NCBI GenBank assembly: GCA_007127015.1
Contig: SLAE01000179.1
Location: forward strand, 1-13,414
Reading direction: 5' to 3'
Length of the DNA stretch: 13,414 nt
Origin: Desulfonatronospira sp.
GTDB taxonomy: Bacteria; Desulfobacterota; Desulfovibrionia; Desulfovibrionales; Desulfonatronovibrionaceae
The position numbers were made by a program, and so were the translations under genes. Shown in pieces: positions 6,897 through 13,414 of this stretch. The first letter of the stretch is position 1. Each line of letters begins with the position of its first letter. The notes under the pieces are model-generated. The model made no database searches and was not told where the DNA came from. It saw nothing but the letters and a program-made list of their open reading frames with translations.

Positions 6897-9308
6897 ATGC
6901 AATTTTCAGAATTTTTATCCACAAATGAGATCGGTATTTTTGACGGAGCCATGGGTACTTTGCTTCAATCCAGAGGACTGAAGCCCGGGCAGTCTCCCGA
7001 AGAGTTCGGGCTGAAAAGCCGGGACGCGGTCATGGAAGTGCACACCCTTTATCTGGAAGCAGGCGCCGGAATCATCACCACTAATACTTTTGGAGGGACG
7101 CGCTGCAAGCTGAATTCAAATATCGATCCAGTGGACTTCAACAGGACCATGGCCGCTCTGGCGCGCCGCGCCGCTGGGGATAAAGCTTTTGTCGCCGGAA
7201 GCGTAGGACCTACAGGCAGGATGCTTGCGCCCCTGGGAGACGCTTCCTTCCTGGAAATCCTTGAAGCTTTCAAAGAACAGATACGCGGGCTGGTCCAGGG
7301 AGGAGTTGATCTGATCCTGGGAGAAACCCATATGGACCTTGCTGAAGCAAGAGCCGTGGTCATGGCTGCCCGGTCGGAAAGCAAACTTCCGGTGGCCATC
7401 TCCATGACCTTTGAAAAAGGCATCAGCCTGACCGGCACCTCACCCGAAGTTTTTGCGGACACCATGCAGAATCTGGGTGCTGACGTAATCGCCATAAACT
7501 GCAGCTCAGGCCCTGAGGACTTTGTCCCGCTCATCCGGGCCATGCTGCCAAGACTTAATACCCCCCTGCTCATCGAACCCAATGCAGGCATCCCGGAACT
7601 GGAAAACGGACAGACTGTTTTCAAGGTCGGTCCCGAAGAGTTTGCGGAAAAACTTAAAGTTTTTCCTGAACTTGGAGTAAAATTTCTGGGAGGCTGCTGC
7701 GGGACGACGCCGAAACATATCAAAGCCTTAAGCCGAATGGCCTCAGGACTTGAATATAAACCTGCGCAGCCGCGGGATATTCCCAGCATTGTTTTGACTT
7801 CAAGGACCAGAAGCGTGCCTCTGGGTTTTGCATGCCCTCCAGTGCTTATCGGCGAAAGAATAAATCCCACGGGCAAGAGCGATCTGGCTGATGAGCTTAA
7901 GGGCTTTTGTTTCACCCGGGCGATGAAGCTGGCTGAAGAGCAGTCTCAGGCAGGGGCAGGAGTGCTGGATGTTAATGTCGGAGCAGCCATGGTCGATGAA
8001 GAAAAGGTTTTGCCTGCTCTCTGCCGCGAACTGGTTTCCAGGCTGGACATTCCTCTTTGCGTCGACTCAAGCAGTATCCGGGCTATTTACGGGTCTTTGC
8101 TGGAATATCCAGGAAGCGCCCTGGTTAATTCCATTAGCGGTGAAAAAGACAAGCTGGAAGTTCTGGGTCCGATCTGCCGGGATTTCGGAGCACCCTTCAT
8201 CCTGCTCCCCCTGCAGTCAGGCAGAATGCCGGGCACTGCGGGCGAACGCCTGCAGATAATCGAGAAACTTCTTGACAGGGCTGATCAGCTGAACATTCCG
8301 CGCAGACTCATCCTGGTGGATGTGCTTATTATGACTGTTTCCTCCCATCCCCGGGCGGCGCTTGAATGCCTGGACACCATACGTTACTGCCGGGATAAAT
8401 TAGGACTTGGCACGGTGGCTGGTCTGTCTAATATTTCTTTTGGGCTTCCTGCAAGAGATCTGATCAATTCCGGATTTCTTAGCATGGCTCTGGCTCACGG
8501 ACTGATCTCCTTTATCGGAGATCCTCATTCGACGCGTCTTAACGAAACCCTGGCCGCAAGCAATGTCCTTCTAGGTCATGATCCGCAGGCAGGCAATTTC
8601 ACCAGAGATTATGCCGGATGGACGCCGGCCGGAGAATACAGCCCGAAGCCGCTGCAAACTGCAGGCTCCTTTGAATCAACTATTCAGGAAGCAGTGGTCA
8701 AAGGCAGAAAGGATGACATAATCGCTCTTCTGAAGCAGGAAGTAGATTCCGGAAGAGATCCGTTTGAGCTGGTCAACAGCGAAATGATCCCGGGGATAAA
8801 CCAGGTTGGTGAACAATACGAAAAACGCACCCTGTTTCTGCCGCAGCTGATTTTAAGCGCTGAAACCATGAAGACGGGCTTTGAATACCTGCACCCCCTT
8901 TTACAGCAGGATCAGCAAAAAAAGGGACCTACTGTGATCATGGCCACTGTGGAAGGAGACATTCACGACATAGGGAAAAACATTGTCTGCCTCATGCTCA
9001 GAAACTACGGCTTTCATGTGGTCGATCTGGGAATTGACGTTCCCGCGGATGAAATCATGGTTCAGGCCAGGAAGCACAGGGCCGGTCTTATCGGCCTGTC
9101 AGCGCTTATGACCACGACAATGTCCAGGATGGAAGAATGTCTTGAACTGCTGCACCTCGAAAAAATTGACAGCAAAGTCATGATCGGAGGCGCAGTTGTA
9201 ACCCGGGCCTATGCGGACAGGATTGGAGCGCACGGCTATGCCTCTGATGCTGTCAGTGCGGTGAAAACCGCCCAGAAACTGTGTTCGCTGCGACAAACCC
9301 CATTATAA
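6897..9308 (+). CDS. metH: Cobalamin-dependent methionine synthase, short form without the activation domain
   Basis: MetH moves a methyl group from methyltetrahydrofolate to homocysteine through cobalamin, in the cytoplasm. The 803 residues show four modules in order. The homocysteine-binding domain is at about 10-285, with zinc cysteines 202 (INCSSGP) and 267/268 (GGCCGTTP). The pterin-binding domain is at about 315-565, with GERINPTG (319-326) and SNISFGLP (511-518). The B12 helical cap is at about 585-670. The B12-binding domain is at about 675-800, with the cobalt-ligand His690 in EGDIHDIGKN. E. coli MetH has about 1,227 residues; the missing part is the C-terminal SAM-binding reactivation domain. 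The stop falls at the natural end of the B12 domain, so this is a short-form MetH and not a frameshift. A separate reactivation protein is expected elsewhere. The gene is divergent from rpoH. Confidence 0.96.
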   Translation: MQFSEFLSTNEIGIFDGAMGTLLQSRGLKPGQSPEEFGLKSRDAVMEVHTLYLEAGAGIITTNTFGGTRCKLNSNIDPVDFNRTMAALARRAAGDKAFVAGSVGPTGRMLAPLGDASFLEILEAFKEQIRGLVQGGVDLILGETHMDLAEARAVVMAARSESKLPVAISMTFEKGISLTGTSPEVFADTMQNLGADVIAINCSSGPEDFVPLIRAMLPRLNTPLLIEPNAGIPELENGQTVFKVGPEEFAEKLKVFPELGVKFLGGCCGTTPKHIKALSRMASGLEYKPAQPRDIPSIVLTSRTRSVPLGFACPPVLIGERINPTGKSDLADELKGFCFTRAMKLAEEQSQAGAGVLDVNVGAAMVDEEKVLPALCRELVSRLDIPLCVDSSSIRAIYGSLLEYPGSALVNSISGEKDKLEVLGPICRDFGAPFILLPLQSGRMPGTAGERLQIIEKLLDRADQLNIPRRLILVDVLIMTVSSHPRAALECLDTIRYCRDKLGLGTVAGLSNISFGLPARDLINSGFLSMALAHGLISFIGDPHSTRLNETLAASNVLLGHDPQAGNFTRDYAGWTPAGEYSPKPLQTAGSFESTIQEAVVKGRKDDIIALLKQEVDSGRDPFELVNSEMIPGINQVGEQYEKRTLFLPQLILSAETMKTGFEYLHPLLQQDQQKKGPTVIMATVEGDIHDIGKNIVCLMLRNYGFHVVDLGIDVPADEIMVQARKHRAGLIGLSALMTTTMSRMEECLELLHLEKIDSKVMIGGAVVTRAYADRIGAHGYASDAVSAVKTAQKLCSLRQTPL

Positions 9309-9321
9309 AGGATGAAAAACT

Positions 9322-9813
9322 ATGAATATCCAGCAAAAATTAATCAGCTTTTTTCTTTGTCTGCTGCTTTTCTGGTTCCTGCCCGGCAGTGTATCCGCAG
9401 AGGAGCGGGAAATACCAGAAAGAGTGGATACTGCCGACATAGAGAGCCTTGTAGAGCAGGAAAGTGGAAAAATCCTCATACTGAATTTCTGGGCCACATG
9501 GTGCGCTCCGTGCAGAGCGGAAATCAGAGACCTGGTGCGCATCAGGGATGAATTTCCAGAGGATGAACTGAGCATCATCGGCATCTCCTTTGACTTCAAT
9601 CCTGCCGCGGTACCTCCATTCATGCAGAGGAAAAAGATGAACTACCCCGTGTACATTGCTGCTCACAACGTAATGGAGGAGCTTGAAGTGACCAGCATTC
9701 CATACACAATGATTTATGATCAGGACGGAAATCTTGACCAGGTACACGATACGCATCTTGACCGGGAAACCATCTTGACAATAATTGATGACCTGTCGGC
9801 AGATTCAAATTGA
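9322..9813 (+). CDS. Periplasmic thioredoxin-like protein (TlpA/ResA family)
   Basis: This 163-residue protein has an N-terminal signal sequence: hydrophobic residues 8-20 (ISFFLCLLLFWFL) and a likely cleavage site after SVSA at about 26. The mature part has a thioredoxin fold with the redox motif W-C-A-P-C at 60-64 and the cis-proline at 127 (TSIPYTM). It therefore probably acts in the periplasm as a thiol-disulfide reductase; TlpA/ResA relatives reduce apocytochrome c or other exported substrates. No partner such as CcdA or a cytochrome synthesis gene is in the window. AAAGGA (9307-9312) lies nine bases before the ATG. The gene begins 13 bases after metH and its stop overlaps the next start (TTGA), so it is inside the metH operon. 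The substrate is unknown. Confidence 0.88.
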   Translation: MNIQQKLISFFLCLLLFWFLPGSVSAEEREIPERVDTADIESLVEQESGKILILNFWATWCAPCRAEIRDLVRIRDEFPEDELSIIGISFDFNPAAVPPFMQRKKMNYPVYIAAHNVMEELEVTSIPYTMIYDQDGNLDQVHDTHLDRETILTIIDDLSADSN

Positions 9814-10277
9814 CTAGACTTTATTTACGCAAAGCCAGAATAAACGACGTCAAGTCCATTCACACGATATTAATGGAGTGTTCCAGACAGGATCTTCTGC
9901 TGCCCCGTTCATACAGTGATCTTTACAGCCATCTCAGGGATTACTTCGTGGTGGCTGAAGATCAGGGCACAAATATTTACGGGTGCTGCGCCCTGAGCAT
10001 AGTCTGGGACAACCTGGCTGAAATCCGTTCGCTGGCCATTGTACCTGAACTGCGGACCATGGGCTGGGGCGGAAAACTGGTTGAATCCTGTATGAGCGAA
10101 GCTCTGACCCTGGGCATCTACAAAGTGTTCACCCTTACATATCAGACCACTTTCTTCGCCAGACAGGGCTTCAGAGAGATTACCAAGGATATGCTCCCTC
10201 AAAAGGTCTGGGCGGACTGTCTTCAATGCCCGAAATTTCCGGATTGCGACGAAACAGCCATGCTCATGGAAATGTAG
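9810..10277 (+). CDS. GNAT-family N-acetyltransferase, candidate short ArgA (N-acetylglutamate synthase)
   Basis: This 155-residue GNAT protein transfers an acetyl group from acetyl-CoA. The acetyl-CoA-binding motif A is at about 73-91 (RSLAIVPELRTMGWGGKL, pattern R-x2-G-x-G), and FFARQGFREI (115-124) matches motif B. The tail carries three cysteines, C137-x2-C140-x5-C146 (WADCLQCPKFPDC), which the GNAT fold does not need and which suggest metal binding. A single-domain GNAT of this kind is often annotated as N-acetylglutamate synthase, the first step of arginine synthesis. I infer this from general resemblance, and no other arg gene is nearby. The start is TTG 9810, overlapping the stop of the thioredoxin gene; an ATG downstream would cut into the first strand of the fold. 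Translation is probably coupled, since no clear ribosome binding site is seen. Confidence 0.82.
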   Translation: MTRLYLRKARINDVKSIHTILMECSRQDLLLPRSYSDLYSHLRDYFVVAEDQGTNIYGCCALSIVWDNLAEIRSLAIVPELRTMGWGGKLVESCMSEALTLGIYKVFTLTYQTTFFARQGFREITKDMLPQKVWADCLQCPKFPDCDETAMLMEM

Positions 10278-10304
10278 CTCAACTTCAATCAGGGGCATAT
10301 CAAG

Positions 10305-10871
10305 ATGAAGGAAATCTATTCGGCCGGACAGATTGCCTGCCGCGTCCGGAAATTAGGGGAAACAATCGCTGAGGATTACAGGAACCGTGAACTGCTGGCC
10401 GTATGTATTCTCAAGGGGGCCTTCATCTTTTTTGCGGATCTTGTGCGCTGCATAAACACTGAACTGCAGATAGACTTTGTGCGCCTTTCCAGCTACGGCA
10501 ATCAAGCTGATTCAAGCGGAAATATCCTGATCACCAGGGATATCGAGGCTGACATTAGAAATAAAAACATTCTTCTGGTGGAAGATATCGTTGATACCGG
10601 ATTATCCCTGTCATATCTGAGCAGTAACCTGCGAAACAGAGGAGCTTCAGAGGTTAAAATCTGCGCCCTGGTGGACAAACGTGAACGCAGAAGAACTTCC
10701 ATCCGGGTGGATTATTCCGGATTCACCCTGCAGAAAGGCTTTCTGGTAGGGTATGGACTGGACATTGCGGAGAAATACAGGAATCTGCCGGGAATTTATG
10801 AGGTGGATCCCGACAAAGAAATAAATAAAGAAATTCAAGCCAATAATCGCGAGACACCTTATGATTGTTGA
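10305..10871 (+). CDS. hpt: Hypoxanthine phosphoribosyltransferase
   Basis: This enzyme joins hypoxanthine (often also guanine) to PRPP to give IMP or GMP, the purine salvage step. The 188-residue protein has the expected elements: ILKGAF (35-40), SSYG (62-65) in the flexible loop, the PRPP-binding motif VEDIVDTG (92-99), the base-contacting lysine region ALVDKRERR (121-129), and FLVGYGLDIAEKYRNLP (146-162) near the C-terminus. AGGGG (10291-10295) sits nine bases before the ATG. A polar tail of about 20 residues (DPDKEINKEIQANN) follows the core and overlaps the next gene by 11 bases, so the two are probably coupled. Confidence 0.94.
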   Translation: MKEIYSAGQIACRVRKLGETIAEDYRNRELLAVCILKGAFIFFADLVRCINTELQIDFVRLSSYGNQADSSGNILITRDIEADIRNKNILLVEDIVDTGLSLSYLSSNLRNRGASEVKICALVDKRERRRTSIRVDYSGFTLQKGFLVGYGLDIAEKYRNLPGIYEVDPDKEINKEIQANNRETPYDC

Positions 10872-11634
10872 ATGCCCAAACTGCAGCACAAAATACAGAT
10901 TAGACCGTCCTGCAAAAAATGAAGGCCTTAAGCTGCGCTGTACCAGGTGCAGACACGTCTTTAACCTTCCCCGGAACGAGAAGTCAGATGAAGAAATGCG
11001 TCAGACTGAATCCGAAGCCGGCAATGAACATGATTTTCTTCTGGGAGATGTAAGCGCAGATGAAGCAGGAGGAAGATCCAGAAAAACCAGAATCGTGGTT
11101 TTTATTGTCATACTGGCCGCCATAATCGGAATAAGCCTGTACGTCTCCCTGCCCAGGATCGCCGAACACGTATACATCCCTTACCTGAGCAGTGATGAAG
11201 GGCGTGGCGAAGTAACCCTGAAGAAGACTTTTGCAGAAGATGATCTCCGGAACATTTCTCTGGAAAATATCCGTCAGTATTTCGTAAACAATGAAGCCAT
11301 CGGGCAGATGTTTGTCATTGAAGGAAGAGCGGTAAACCTGTTTGATCATCCGAGATCCATGGTCATGCTCAGGGCGGTTCTATACGATCCGGATGGGGAG
11401 GCAGTCAAAAAAAATGAATTTCTGTGCGGAAATATTGCTTCGCTTTTTCAACTGCAGATTTCCTCCAGGGAGGAACTGGAATCCATACTCAACTCCAGAC
11501 TTGGAGTCCTGACCACGAACAAATATATCGCCCCGGGCGCGTCAACGCCTTTCATGACCGTCTTTTACAACCCTCCTGAAGATGTTGCCGAATTCGGCCT
11601 GGAAGTCATCGAGGTCCTCGTTCCCGCGGGCTGA
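10861..11634 (+). CDS. MJ0042-type zinc-ribbon, single-span membrane protein (DUF3426-like)
   Basis: The first 35 residues form a zinc ribbon with C5-x2-C8 and C27-x2-C30 (ECPNCSTKYRL, LRCTRCRHVF), the MJ0042/zinc_ribbon_5 pattern. An acidic linker follows, then one transmembrane helix at about 77-96 (RIVVFIVILAAIIGISLYV). The C-terminal domain of about 150 residues carries VIEGRAVN and LRAVLYDPDG, like DUF3426 proteins. The topology should place the zinc ribbon in the cytoplasm and the C-terminal domain outside the membrane. The function of this family is not established. It overlaps hpt by 11 bases and is followed by radA after an 82-base gap, where I see no terminator or strong promoter. 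Confidence 0.82.
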   Translation: MIVECPNCSTKYRLDRPAKNEGLKLRCTRCRHVFNLPRNEKSDEEMRQTESEAGNEHDFLLGDVSADEAGGRSRKTRIVVFIVILAAIIGISLYVSLPRIAEHVYIPYLSSDEGRGEVTLKKTFAEDDLRNISLENIRQYFVNNEAIGQMFVIEGRAVNLFDHPRSMVMLRAVLYDPDGEAVKKNEFLCGNIASLFQLQISSREELESILNSRLGVLTTNKYIAPGASTPFMTVFYNPPEDVAEFGLEVIEVLVPAG

Positions 11635-11716
11635 TTACATCAGGATCGACCTTTTCCGATTTTACGCGGATTCTTATGCCGGGAATAAAAAAATGCGGCA
11701 AAAACAAAGCTTGTTT

Positions 11717-13048
11717 ATGAAAGATAAAACAGTATACATCTGTTCAATTTGCCGGACCAGTCTGCTTCGCTGGCAGGGCCAGTGCCCTAAATGCGGGGAA
11801 TGGAACAGCCTTGAACCGGAGGTAAAGAGGTCAGGGCAGGTAAATGACGGTGCTGAAGTAAGAAATCATCCTCAAAGTTTGAGCGCTATTGACGTCACCA
11901 AAGCCGATTTCCTGACTTCAGGGTTCAATGAACTGGATGAAGTTCTGGGCGGAGGGCTGGTGCCCGGATCCGTAGTCCTTCTTGGCGGAGAGCCGGGGAT
12001 CGGCAAGTCCACTCTTCTGTTGCAGCTTTTAAGTATGGTGGAAAAAGAAAACGGCAGGGCTTTATACGTCAGCGGAGAGGAGTCTTTGCCCCAGATCCGC
12101 TCCCGTGCCCAAAGACTTAAGCTCAACCAGGAGAGTATTCAGGTTCTGGCCACCGGTTCACTTGAAGACGTATTGCACGCCCTGAACATAGAAAAACCAT
12201 GCCCTTTAATGATTGTAGACTCGGTTCAGACAATAAGCGGTTCAGAGCTACATTCCATTCCGGGATCGCCTTCTCAGATCCGTCTGGTGGCTTCCAGACT
12301 GATCCAGGAGGCCAAAGACAAGGGAACCTGCATAATTCTGGTCGGTCACGTGACCAAGGAGGGTCAGATAGCCGGTCCAAGGCTTCTTGAACATATGGTG
12401 GATACGGTTATTTACCTCGAAGGAGACAAAGAGCGCCTGTTTCGCGTTCTGAGAGTGAATAAGAACAGGTTCGGCCCGACCAACGAAATAGTCATGTTCA
12501 GCATGAGCGCTTTAGGCATGGAGGTGATCAGCGATCCCTCCACCTTTTTTCTTCAGGCCAGAAAACCTGGACTGAGCGGGACTGCCGTGGTCATGGCGGT
12601 TGACGGATGCAAACCTTTCGGCGTGGAGGTCCAGGCACTGTCTACTTCCAGCTTCCTGAGCATCCCTAGACGTACAGCCCTCGGATTTGATCTGAACCGG
12701 TTGCATCTTCTGCTGGCGGTCATGGAAAAAAAGCTGCAGCGGGGCCTGGCCCAGTCTGACATATACACCAAGATCGGAGGAGGCCTGAGGCTTGTTGATC
12801 CTGGACTGGATCTTGGTCTGGTGGCTGGAATCCTGTCATCTTTTCATAACCGCTGCCTACCTGAAAGAGCGGTTTTCTGGGGAGAGGTGGACCTGAACGG
12901 TCAGATCAGACAGGTGCCCGGACATGAACAAAGACTCAAGCAGGCATCGAGAATCGGCTACAAACCTGTATTCTGTCCACAAAGTTCCGACGGAAAACAG
13001 GGAATTTCCACAATCATGGAAATGCAGGAGGTTTTATTTAAATCCTGA
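11717..13048 (+). CDS. radA: DNA repair protein RadA
   Basis: RadA is a RecA-like, DnaB-type ATPase that promotes branch migration and processing of recombination intermediates. Counting from the chosen ATG it has 443 residues (E. coli 460). The zinc finger has cysteines 9, 12, 23 and 26 (YICSIC, QCPKCGEW). The Walker A motif GEPGIGKS is at 91-98 and the Walker B-like LMIVDS at about 164-169. The RadA-specific KNRFG is at 249-253. A Lon-protease-like C-terminal domain runs from about 285 to the end. The frame is open back to an ATG at 11582, but that would overlap the previous gene and add 45 residues foreign to RadA. ATG 11717 puts the zinc finger at the usual place. ATG 11693, preceded by GGGA, is the main alternative (8 more residues). 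Confidence 0.95.
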   Translation: MKDKTVYICSICRTSLLRWQGQCPKCGEWNSLEPEVKRSGQVNDGAEVRNHPQSLSAIDVTKADFLTSGFNELDEVLGGGLVPGSVVLLGGEPGIGKSTLLLQLLSMVEKENGRALYVSGEESLPQIRSRAQRLKLNQESIQVLATGSLEDVLHALNIEKPCPLMIVDSVQTISGSELHSIPGSPSQIRLVASRLIQEAKDKGTCIILVGHVTKEGQIAGPRLLEHMVDTVIYLEGDKERLFRVLRVNKNRFGPTNEIVMFSMSALGMEVISDPSTFFLQARKPGLSGTAVVMAVDGCKPFGVEVQALSTSSFLSIPRRTALGFDLNRLHLLLAVMEKKLQRGLAQSDIYTKIGGGLRLVDPGLDLGLVAGILSSFHNRCLPERAVFWGEVDLNGQIRQVPGHEQRLKQASRIGYKPVFCPQSSDGKQGISTIMEMQEVLFKS

Positions 13049-13081
13049 ATCTATAAAATCATTGTAGTTTTATTGCTTCTG

Positions 13082-13280
13082 CAGGTTCCGGGGTTTGTCC
13101 GAACGGCAGTAAACTGTCTGAGCGACTTAGACAGATTTAATCAAAATCCCTTAATCATCCGACTTTTCATGTAATAAATAAGATTTTCCTGCAAAACGCT
13201 GATTCATTCACGAACTGGATTTTGATTTAGTCTGTCTTGGAGCGAGTTTTTACGGCCGTTTGGACAAATTTCGGAACCTG
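13082..13280. repeat. 199-bp imperfect palindromic (MITE-like) element after radA
   Basis: The left arm, 13082-13149, matches the reverse complement of the right arm, 13217-13280. The outer 31 bases agree at 26 positions (both begin CAGGTTCCG), and the inner 21 agree at 19 (both end AATCAAAATCC). The middle differs by four bases in length. The loop, 13150-13216, is AT-rich and shows no coding sequence. A nested hairpin, CTGTCTGAG-CGA-CTTAGACAG, lies in the left arm at 13114-13134. No transposase or target-site duplication is evident. The element fills most of the radA-rarA convergent spacer (13049-13316) and may also stop transcription from either side. No classical intrinsic terminator with a T-run was seen there. 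Confidence 0.75.
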
Positions 13281-13316
13281 TTTCAAGGTTACAGTTAAAT
13301 TAAAACCCGAAGCTGC

Positions 13317-13414
13317 TTAAATCTTTTTTCTCCTGCGCAGCCAGCTGATAAGCCTTGGTTCATGGCCCTGATCCTTGGGCTGATAGAATTTTCTTTCCTT
13401 CAGTTTTTCCGGCA
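13317..13414 (-). CDS. rarA: Probable RarA/MgsA replication-associated recombination ATPase, C-terminal end only
   Basis: A minus-strand frame enters from the window edge and ends at TAA (13319-13317), giving about 31 residues: PEKLKERKFYQPKDQG followed by a basic tail ending RRRKKI. RarA/MgsA proteins end in a similar way, with a 'GRRYYEPxDxGxE' type sequence. RarA is an AAA+ ATPase that acts at stalled replication forks. With so little sequence the call rests on this one motif, and the ATPase motifs lie outside the window. It converges on radA. Confidence 0.6.
   Translation of the reverse strand, partial: PEKLKERKFYQPKDQGHEPRLISWLRRRKKI

Noticed and set aside
6891..6906. TGGCAC sequence at the metH start, considered as a sigma-54 promoter
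   Set aside because: The required TTGC-type -12 element does not follow at the right spacing, and the site overlaps the start codon.
7049..7915. Long open frame (288 codons) on the minus strand inside metH
   Set aside because: It lies wholly antisense to a clear MetH domain region, is Ser/Pro-rich with no family features, and is a by-product of the codon usage of metH.
11582..11716. In-frame extension of radA upstream to ATG 11582
   Set aside because: It would overlap the 3' end of the zinc-ribbon membrane protein gene by 53 bases and add 45 residues that do not resemble RadA.
13053..13073. ATAAAA/TTTTAT stem directly after radA, considered as a terminator
   Set aside because: It is wholly AT, six base pairs with a nine-base loop, and too weak to be called an intrinsic terminator.

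Overview
The window reads as chromosomal housekeeping DNA from a sulfate-reducing Desulfovibrionales-type bacterium (Desulfobacterota, formerly Deltaproteobacteria). The pointers are the siroheme-dependent alternative heme pathway (hemB, ahbD and a siroheme decarboxylase gene together), a short MetH without the activation domain beside an RpoH-type sigma factor, and two diderm-type lipoproteins. The lineage is inferred from gene content and remembered gene order, not from a search. I see no phage, transposase, CRISPR array, toxin or defence genes, no rRNA and no tRNA.

Layout. (1) Positions 1-1921, plus strand: the 3' end of hemB, then ahbD and an ahbB-like gene, a heme block in which the last two genes overlap. 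(2) Positions 1939-2806, minus strand: a small coiled-coil protein of unknown function followed by rpiB, converging on the heme block with only 17 bases between stop codons. (3) Positions 3038-6552, minus strand: rpoH, a TPR lipoprotein and a LolB-like lipoprotein, probably one operon. (4) Positions 6553-6896: a divergent intergenic region with a palindromic MITE/REP-like element bracketed by a 13-bp inverted repeat. (5) Positions 6897-13048, plus strand: metH, a TlpA-like thioredoxin, a GNAT acetyltransferase, hpt, a zinc-ribbon membrane protein and radA, tightly spaced or overlapping. (6) Positions 13049-13316: a convergent intergenic region almost filled by a second, unrelated 199-bp palindromic element. 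(7) Positions 13317-13414, minus strand: the extreme 3' end of what looks like rarA/mgsA.

How the genes work together. HemB makes porphobilinogen, and the Ahb proteins act at the end of the route, taking siroheme to heme b; AhbA and AhbC are not in the window. The rpoH operon pairs a heat-shock sigma factor with envelope lipoproteins. The metH operon mixes methionine synthesis, thiol redox, acetyl transfer (possibly the first arginine step), purine salvage and DNA repair, so it looks like a conserved neighbourhood rather than one pathway.

Nothing here is convincingly a new multi-gene system. The parts most worth a second look are the two palindromic intergenic elements, the Cys-bearing tail of the acetyltransferase, the MetH that needs a reactivation partner, and the unknown coiled-coil protein.
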